Assembly (NCBI RefSeq): GCF_033118175.1
Contig: NC_083691.1
Span: 58,432,001 to 58,496,000, forward strand
Length of the DNA: 64,000 nt
Source: Dama dama
Taxonomy: Eukaryota; Chordata; Mammalia; Artiodactyla; Cervidae
Direction: 5' to 3'
Shown: positions 26,801 through 35,800 of the stretch, in pieces
Layout: the number at the start of each line of letters is the position of its first letter
How positions within the stretch are numbered: the stretch's first letter is position 1
Position numbers and translations under genes: made by a program
Notes under the pieces: model-generated
Seen by the model: only the letters and a program-made list of their open reading frames with translations
Told to the model about the DNA's origin: nothing
Database searches by the model: none

Positions 26801-29800
26801 CAGAGATGCAGAAGCTAGAGCTATAACTACATAATAAAGGAAAAATAAGCACTAGAAGACATTCAATGTGTGTCACAAATTTCAACATGGATGGCAATTA
26901 AAATCTGCTATGGAAGAAAAAATGAAGTTTGTTGTATAAAGGGGACATTTTCAAGAAACATAAGGAATTTGGTAAGTGTTTACCTCTCAACAGTCAAAAA
27001 ACAAACAATGAAATTAGTGGCTAAAATCAGAATTAAAAATTCAACAGAAAAAAACTTTAAACACATTTTTAATAGGATCTGGGTTTGTAACTTTGTTCAG
27101 CTATGAAATGGCTTGGATTCTTACATAAAAAAACAGTATCATTTTAGATGGAAATGTAGTAAAAGAATTTTGAGGAAAGCCTAAAAAAATATTTTACAAA
27201 AAGTGGATGGTCTTTAGTTAAGCCATCAATAACTGCCCAGAGAGTACAAAGCATTTCTAACAATATCAAAGATTCAATCAAAATTTGAAAAATTTGAAAT
27301 ATTTTTCCTTAGCGTTAGATGAGTTGGGTGACAGAAGCTGCCCAATTAATAATTTGTATGTTTTGCCTCAAAAGATTTCCAAATATATGAAAAAATATTG
27401 TCAAATTGCAGCCTAAAATATAAACTCATGGTAAAGATACTTTCTAATCTTTTACATTTGTCAGAAGAATTTCATCTACATGTGAAAAAATAGTTTCTGT
27501 CATGACAGACATTACTTCAGCTAACCTGGGTTAAAGTCTGGATTTACTGGGATTTAATAAACTGATGATTGCTTGTTTTTTTGTTTTTTTTTCTTTATTG
27601 CTATATTTTACTGCATGATACATATCGACACATACTGAAAACATTTGTACTCAGTATGGATAAATTGTTAAAATGGTTCAATACATACTTGCAAATGATA
27701 CAATGAAGAATGGAAGAAACACAAGATGATGAATTTAATCATCCTGTGTTCTTTACCAATGCCCCTGAGTGAGAGATAGAAGAATTTTACCAGGATTCTT
27801 GTACTGTTAACTCCAATTCACATTCTCTTAAAATAAGAGGAATGCTTACCAAATCATTCTTTTTAATTATTAGTTCACTCAATAGTCAAAGATAAAAAAT
27901 GGCCTTGTGATTTATATTTTTTCACCTATATCCATGCTGCATGTGTCTTTCTTTCTTTTTTTTCCCCACACCCAAGGCATGCAGAATCTTAATTCCCAAA
28001 CAGGGATCAAATCTGTGCCCCCTTGCAGTCAAAGAGCAGAGTCTTAACCACTACACCTCCTGGGAAGTACACCAATGGAAATTTAATGTTTGAGTTTAGA
28101 TAAATACAAATATAAAATACACACCAGATTTTGAAGACTTGAATACAAAAATAACATATCTCATTAGTTGTTTTTTATATTAATTACATGTCAAACTGAT
28201 GTTTTAGAATTATTTGGTTAAATAAAATGTATTACTAAAATTGTACAATGTCTTTGTACTCATTTTTAAAAATTAATTAATTAATTTTTGGGGCTGTCTG
28301 GGGCTTCATTACTGCACGGGTTTCTCCCTAGTTGTGGCAAGTGGAGGCTACTCTCTAGCTGTGGTGCGCAGGCTTCTCATTGTGGTAGCTTCTCTTGTTG
28401 CAGAGCCCGGGCTATAGGGCCTGTGGGCTCAGTAGTTGTGACTCCCAAGCTCTAGGGCACAGGCTCAGTAGCTCTAGTACATGGGCTTAGTTGTTCTGAG
28501 GCCCGTGGGATCTTACATCAGGAACGGAAATCGAGTCTCCTGCATTGGCAGGCAGATTCTTTACCACTGAGCCACCAGGGAAGCCTTCTTTGTACTCATT
28601 TTAATGGGGCTACTAGGCAATTTAAAGTGACACATGCAGCTAGCACTCTATTTACTTTATTTTGAATCTGCCAGCAACACAGGGAACCTGGGTTCAACCC
28701 CTGGGTAAGGAAGATCCCCCGGAGAAGGGCATGGCAACCCACTCCAGTATCCTGCCTGGAGAATCCCACTGAGAGGAGCCTGGTGGGCTACAGTCCACAG
28801 AGTCGAAAAGAGTTGGACACGACTGAGCGACTAACACTTTTTACTTTCACTTTGAGCCATATAAACTATGGGACAAAGGGAATGACCGCAATCCTTCACA
28901 GGACACCTGAGAGAACGAAGGGAGCTTAGAGGATGACAACCCCCAGCCCGTGTAAGTCACATCGCCATGTATAGGGTGCCATAACAGACCACGTCACATG
29001 CCATGGGGAGGCAAAGAGCGGGCATGATCCCCGACATCCCCACAGATGGGACACGGGGATTCTGAGTGGCACTGTCCAAGGTCACAGAGATCCAGACACT
29101 TACTCAGATCTACTCATGCCTCTAGCTCTGAACTCTCTCCATCTTATCTTAGCTGCCAAGTATGCAAATATAGAGAACATTACTTTTCACAGTATCCTCT
29201 GCTTTTTACTTAAAAAAAATCCTACCTTTATCTTTAGGAAAAAAATCATAGAATGAACAAGCACTTTATCAAAATATCTAAATAAATAACCTCAATAAAT
29301 AAACCCACTTCTACTCCTAGTTCTTATGAAACAAACTTCTGACTTCTAAATATGTAAATAAGGGGACTTCTCTGGTGGTCCAGTGGTTAAGAATCCACCC
29401 TGCAATGCAGGGGACATGGGTTTGATCCCTGATCAGGAAACTAAGATTCCAAAGGCTAAGCCTGCACACCACAACTAGAGAATTCATGCGCTACAACTAA
29501 AGATCTTGCATAATGCAACAAAGATTCCATGTCACAACTAAGATCTGATGCAGTCAAGTAAATAAACGTTAAAAAACAAATAAATACGTAAATATGTAAA
29601 AAGAAGACTTTATGAAGCTTTGTTCTCCTTTAGGAGTAGCTGATAAATCATGAAAATCCATCACAGGGAGACATGGATACATAAGTTACTGAGGGCAGTG
29701 AGTCTGAGCCAAAAGGTGGAAATACTCCTATCAACACAAGTCAGTAAATATCTAGAGCCCGGAAAGCAGTATGATTGGGGAAAAGAGTATTTTCATTGAG

Positions 29801-32800
29801 TCACGCCTTCTAGTGTCTTACCTAAGTGATGTGTTTGGCTACATACACATTCACACCAGTCACCGTAGAGGCAATCCTGGAGACCTGATTTGAGGGGCCC
29901 CATCCCTCTTTCATTTATACAGTATGGACTCTGACCCTCGCATGAGTCCAAGACCTTACATAAATTAATTCAACTAATCCTTACAACAACCCCGAGGTAG
30001 TTGCTATTAATATCCTCATTTTACAGAAAAGGAAACTAAGGCATAGGGTCAGATGCTCACTCTGTGCCACTGTTACAGACATTATGTGCATTACAACCTC
30101 TTTGTGAAGGATGCACTGAGGCTTAGAGGGATCAGAAAATTTGCCCAAGCTGTTAAGAAGAGTTGAAGTTAAAACCCAAGCTGCTGATCCTAGATCTTAA
30201 TCACCAGATCAGGCTGCTCCCTTCCACCTTATGACGCTGCTCTTCTTTTTTTGTTCTGTTACACCGCAAGGCATGTGAGATCTTAGTTCCCTGACCAGGG
30301 ATGGAACTCATGCTCCCTGAATTGAGGAGGAAATGGCAACCCACTCCAGTATTCTTGCCTGGAGAATCCCATGGACAGAGGAGCCTGGCAGGCTACAGTC
30401 CATGGGGTCACAAAGAGTGACTGACTCTTTGTGTCTTAACCACTGGATCACCAGGGAAGTCCCATGATGCTGTTATTTTGGCAGTAAGCCATAAGTGAAC
30501 TGCTCAGAGATGGGCAGTGTGGTAGATACTGGTATATTCTCCCCAGGTGTCCCTTCTGAGGGGCCCCTGGCTGCTGCGAGTTTATTGCTATAAGCTTATG
30601 TGCACCCTTTCTCCAGGGACCAGCTGCTGCCTAGAAATGCTGGGAAGGTACGTCCTCCCATAGCCAGTGGCTGACCAACATCAGAGTCTAGACTATCAAG
30701 GGACCGTTTGCTCCCAATTTCCATGGAATCAGGCTGAGTTGAGATTTCAGCTGAAACCACCTCTTTGCTTGGCTGCTTCCCCGGCTTCCCTGGTTCTCAA
30801 TGAGTTTCTCCTGCGAGCCTCTCCTCATTAATCACTGCCATGAAAAGCCCTGTCTCAGACTCTGCTTCAAGGGATCCTCACCCAAGAGTTGTTGTTGTTG
30901 AGTCGCTAAGTAGTGTCCGACTCTTTGCGATCCCATGGACTGTAGCCCGCCAGGCTCCTCTGTCCATGGGATTCTCCATGCAAGAATACTGGAGTGGTTG
31001 CCATTCTGGGGGGATATTCCCGACCCAGGGATCGAACCTGTGGATTAGCAGGTAGATTTTTTTTTTTTTTTTTTTTACCACTGAGCCACCAGGGAAGCCC
31101 CTCATGTAAGAGACAGACAGGCTTTACCAGACACATACAGCAAAGTTTGGATAACAATCAAAACTACTATTTGGGGGCTTCCCTGGCAGTCCAGTGGTTA
31201 AGACTCCTAACTTCCAATGCAGGAGGCACAGGTTCGATCCCTCGTCAGGGAACTAAGATTCGGGCAATGTGGCAACACACACACACACCAAAACTGACCT
31301 TTGATTGCTTTCTAAATGAAAGTATTTTCACTCTTAAAAGACAACTGCACATTCTGCTTAAATGCTTTAGGATGAAAGCTCACGTTTAGGTGACAATGGA
31401 AAACACTGGGTCTTAAAGAACACTTACTTCACTAAAGATGCTTTGCGACACAGTTTGTCGGCCCCTCTGTAGTAATTCACCAACTGCATCAGCCCAGGCT
31501 CATGACCTGTGAAGCAAAGAGGAGGTTCAGAAAGGAAACAGACCATTTCTCCGATGGAAAACAATGTCAGCACCCACATACAGGACAGAGAGCAGCGTGT
31601 CATGCTTAGCTCGTCTTTCCCCCATTATCAGACTGGGTGTTGGAAAGGGAGCGATTCTGTTGCCCTGCACCTCAATGCCCCTTTGCTCGGCTTTCGGCTG
31701 GCAATTCTCACCCTCCCCAGAGTGGAGATTATACCAGTATCAAAGGTCTGCCAAAGACTACTGCTGCCTTTGCTCCTAGTGTGAACGAGTAATTTCTATT
31801 TTGCCTCTCCTGGATCCCCACTGTACCCCACTCGTGGCTTAACACATGGATTTAATAATCTCTGGCATCACTGACTTGATGGGCATGAGTTTGGGTAAAC
31901 TCTGGGAGTTGGTGATGGACAGGGAAGCCTGGAGTGCTGCGATTCATGGGGTGGCAAAGAGTCGGACACGACTGAGTGACTGAACTGAACTGAACTGATA
32001 CAGTAAAAACTTAAGTGGTCAAACTTCTGATGTTGCTACCCTTGCTCTCTACAGCCATCGAGGAAGGCAGTAGAACTAAGATCCTGCTGTTCTCAAGCAT
32101 GTCTACCTCTGCAAGCTTCTAGGGGAGCCATTAGCTAGCTGAGGGGGGATGGTGGAGAGGTCGTGTCTATAAATTCAGAAGCCCTGAGAATACTCTTCTG
32201 TGCATACTCCCACTGGGAAACTCATTTTCAGTAGGTTGCACTGCATGCCCCCCTCCTCTATAAAACTAAAGCAGAAGGATACAAATAAAAACAAAAGCCT
32301 CAATTAAAATTTTTTTATTGAAGTAGTTGATTTACAATATTGTGTTAGTTTCGGATGTACAGCAGTGATTAAGTTATACATGTATCTCTCTCTATATATT
32401 TCAGATTCTTTTTTTTTTTTAATACAAATAGTTTTCTTCTTTATTTATAGGTTTTTCCCACTCTATCTTCTTGGGCTAAAAGAATTTCAGATTCTTTTCC
32501 ACTGTATTTAATAATCATATCCATTACAAGATATTGAATATAATTCCCTGTGCTATACAATAAATCCTTCTTTTTCATCTATTTTCTATATAGTAGTGTG
32601 AATTGGTTACTCTCATAGGCCTAATTTTTCTCGTCCCCTCCCTCCCCTCTGGTAACTGTAAGTTTCTTTTCTATGTCTGTGAGTCAGTTTCTGTTCTGTA
32701 AATAAATTCATTTGTACTATATTTTTTAGATTCCACATATATGTGATACATATTTGTCTTTCTCTGTGTGACTTATTTCACGCAGTATGATAATCTCTAC

Positions 32801-35800
32801 AAATGCCTCAATGTATATTTAACATCCTAACAAAATGCACTGAGTTTTCAGCCACACAAAAGTAGAATGAAACAAAGGGAGTTTGAATTGAAGATGCCAG
32901 AGGTAAGAATAATTCATCTGAGGACAGCATATAACCAAATAAGAAGTTTCAGGCGCTAACTAGCTCTTATTATCTCCATAAAACAGGTGGACTGGTTCAC
33001 ACCTAAACTGCCCACTTTCTCATCTCCATGGCACCAGCATTCTTGGGCCTTTATCCGGCTGGGCCATCTCCTTGGGTTTTGCACTGTGTACAAAAGGTAA
33101 ATATCCCTAACATTGAAGTCATATAACCACCTGGCTGTGGGATGCTGTTTTGCATTTTTTTTTTTTCTGCTTGTTTTTAAGAAGCTAACCTTTAAATTTT
33201 TTTTATTGAAGTATAAGTGTTTGTTTGTTTTTTTTGGCTGACATTCTTTTTAGAATTTCTTTTTTTAATTTTTATTTTATATGGGACTAGAGTTGAACTG
33301 GGGCTTCCCTGGTGACTTAGTGGTAAAGAATCCACCTACAATGCAGGAGTCGCAGGTTCCATCCCTTGGTAGGGATGATCCCCTGGAGAGGGCACTGCAA
33401 CCCAGTCCAGTATTCTTGCCTGGAGAATGTCATGGACAGAGGAGCCTGGTGGGCAACAGTTCGTAGGGTTGCAAAGAGTTGGACACAACTGAAGAGATTT
33501 AGCGCCCATGCACACAGTTGTTATTTCTGGTTATACAGCAAAGTGATTCAGTTATACATATATAGAATAGTTTGCATCTGCTAATGTCAAACTCCCAATC
33601 AGGATGCTTGGGAGTTAATGTTATACAAGTTTCTGATGTATGATGGGGACTCCATCGAAGGACTGATTCCAACCCCCAGAAATCTTGGAATAAGAAAATG
33701 TGTCTGGAGATTGCCCCTTGTCTCCGGAGGAAGCCCTCAGCTTTCTCATACAAACCAAATGTGTACTGAGCAACTGTTGACTTCGTGGTACCGGTGTAGG
33801 TTTTGGACCTTCTGGAATTCTGCTTCTATATCCTAGTGCTGAGCCCCACAGCAGTGCTGATGGCCCCTGCTTCCACCACTGCTGAGCCACTGTTATCAGT
33901 TGGTTTTTTTTTCTAATTTATTTATTTTTTATTGAAGGATTGTTGTCAGTTTTTAATTTTAGGATTCCAACCTCAGCTCTTTCAGCCAGGCACCACCCAG
34001 TCCAAAGAAGAAAGTCTGTCAGGCAGGGAAGCAGAGTAAGGAGGAAATTTAACATTCTCAACTATAAGCAGGTCTTCTTCTTTCAGGGAAGGCATTCTTC
34101 TTGCTGAGGGCTTCCTGGGGAGACAGTTTAACAAAAGGCAATCTCCAGGCACATTCTCTGTATTCCAGAATTTCTGGGGGTTGGAATCAGCTCTTCCATG
34201 GAGTTCCCATCATACATTAGAAATTCATGTAAGAATAAAAAGTTGTTCGTGGTCCCATTTTAATGAAATTTCAGTAAGGATAGGGTGAACCCCCTTCATT
34301 GCTCAAATCATTACAATTCTACAGGCCCCCACCCAACTGTGCTCTCCATGCAAGCTCACCAAGGGCTTATTGTTGTTGTTTGGTCACTAAGTTGTGTATG
34401 ATTCTTTGTGATCCCATGGACTGTAGTCCGCCAGGCTTCCCTGTCCATGGGATTCTCCAGGCAAGAATGCTGGAGGGGGTTACCATTTCCTTCTCCAGGG
34501 GATCTTCTCCATCTTGGGATCGAACCCATGTCTCCTGAATTGGCAGGTGGATTCTTTACTGCTGAGCCACCACGAAAGCCTTCAGCGAGGGCAAGTCAAT
34601 TCCAGATGGCTATTTTCATTCTTTGCCTCTTGCATCTCTCCACCCTCTGACCACACCTATTTCTAAAAACGGTCTCCTCTACTGGAGGTAGGACACTGCC
34701 CTCTCTGGGACGCCCTCCAAAGCAGAGATGACTTTTCCTCATTATTGATCCTCCCCTTCCATTCTTTGGTAATACGTTGGGGTCCCAAACCCAGGGGAAT
34801 TTTGGCAGGGCACACTGGCGACCTCGAGTGAGGCTGCAATTCTCGGATGACTGTGCAGTGAGGAGTGGCCGTGAGACTATGCTCAGGTCAATGGGATGTG
34901 AAAGGAAGTGATCCGCACAACTTCTGGATTACGTCATCTAAAAAGGAGCCGCTGGTCCTCTCCTTCCCCAGCCCCTTCCTACAGGCGGATATGGAGATGT
35001 GGTGCTGCCTGCTGCAACCATGGGCACGAAGGGAACTCCCTCGGAGAGAGCAGGCAGAGAACCCAGTGTCACGAAAAAATCTGCATTCAACACGAAACTG
35101 TGAAAACGTGTTCTTTGGTGGTCTAAGGAAATGTCCAAAATCAGACACCCTTCCGCCCTTCGCCGGGCTGGGCTCACAGGTTTTGGAATTCAGAGGTCTC
35201 TTCCAAATCCCCTGACAGTTTGAGTACTCGGGGAGCTCAATCCTCAGAGCTTTTTCAACACACGCAAGCACCCCTCCCGAGCCCAAACAGGCAGGGCGGA
35301 ATCCTCGGAGGAGGAACTATGCAAGAGGACTACAGCCAGACATCCGTCCCCGGCTCGCAGGGCCTCGCGCCGCCCGGCGATCCGCCCAGCCGACCTACCA
35401 GATTTGGGGGTGTTGGGCCCTGGGGAATCCGGGGAACAAGCGGCCTCGGCTCCCCGCCCCCGGAGAGACCGACGCCGCCGGGGGGAGGGGGCTGCGGGGG
35501 CCGGTCATTGTCAGGAGGCAGCTGCCGTCCCGGGGGCCCGCACAGCCACTCCCGCCCCAAATTCGATCGAGGGCAAGAGAAGGCAAGGAAAACGCTGCGC
35601 TTGGCCCACTAGGGATGCAGTTTTCGATCTGACCGAGGAACGACGGAGGGGAAAAGGTTTCCGACCTTAAAACAAAAGCGCTCGTCCTACGGGGGAAGGG
35701 AGGGAGCAGGAGGGCGCAAAACGGGGCCGCTCACCCAGTCTCCCGAAGGGCAGCCGGTTCCTTTCTCCCAGCATCAGGTTGAACCTGGGGTTGTCCCGCC

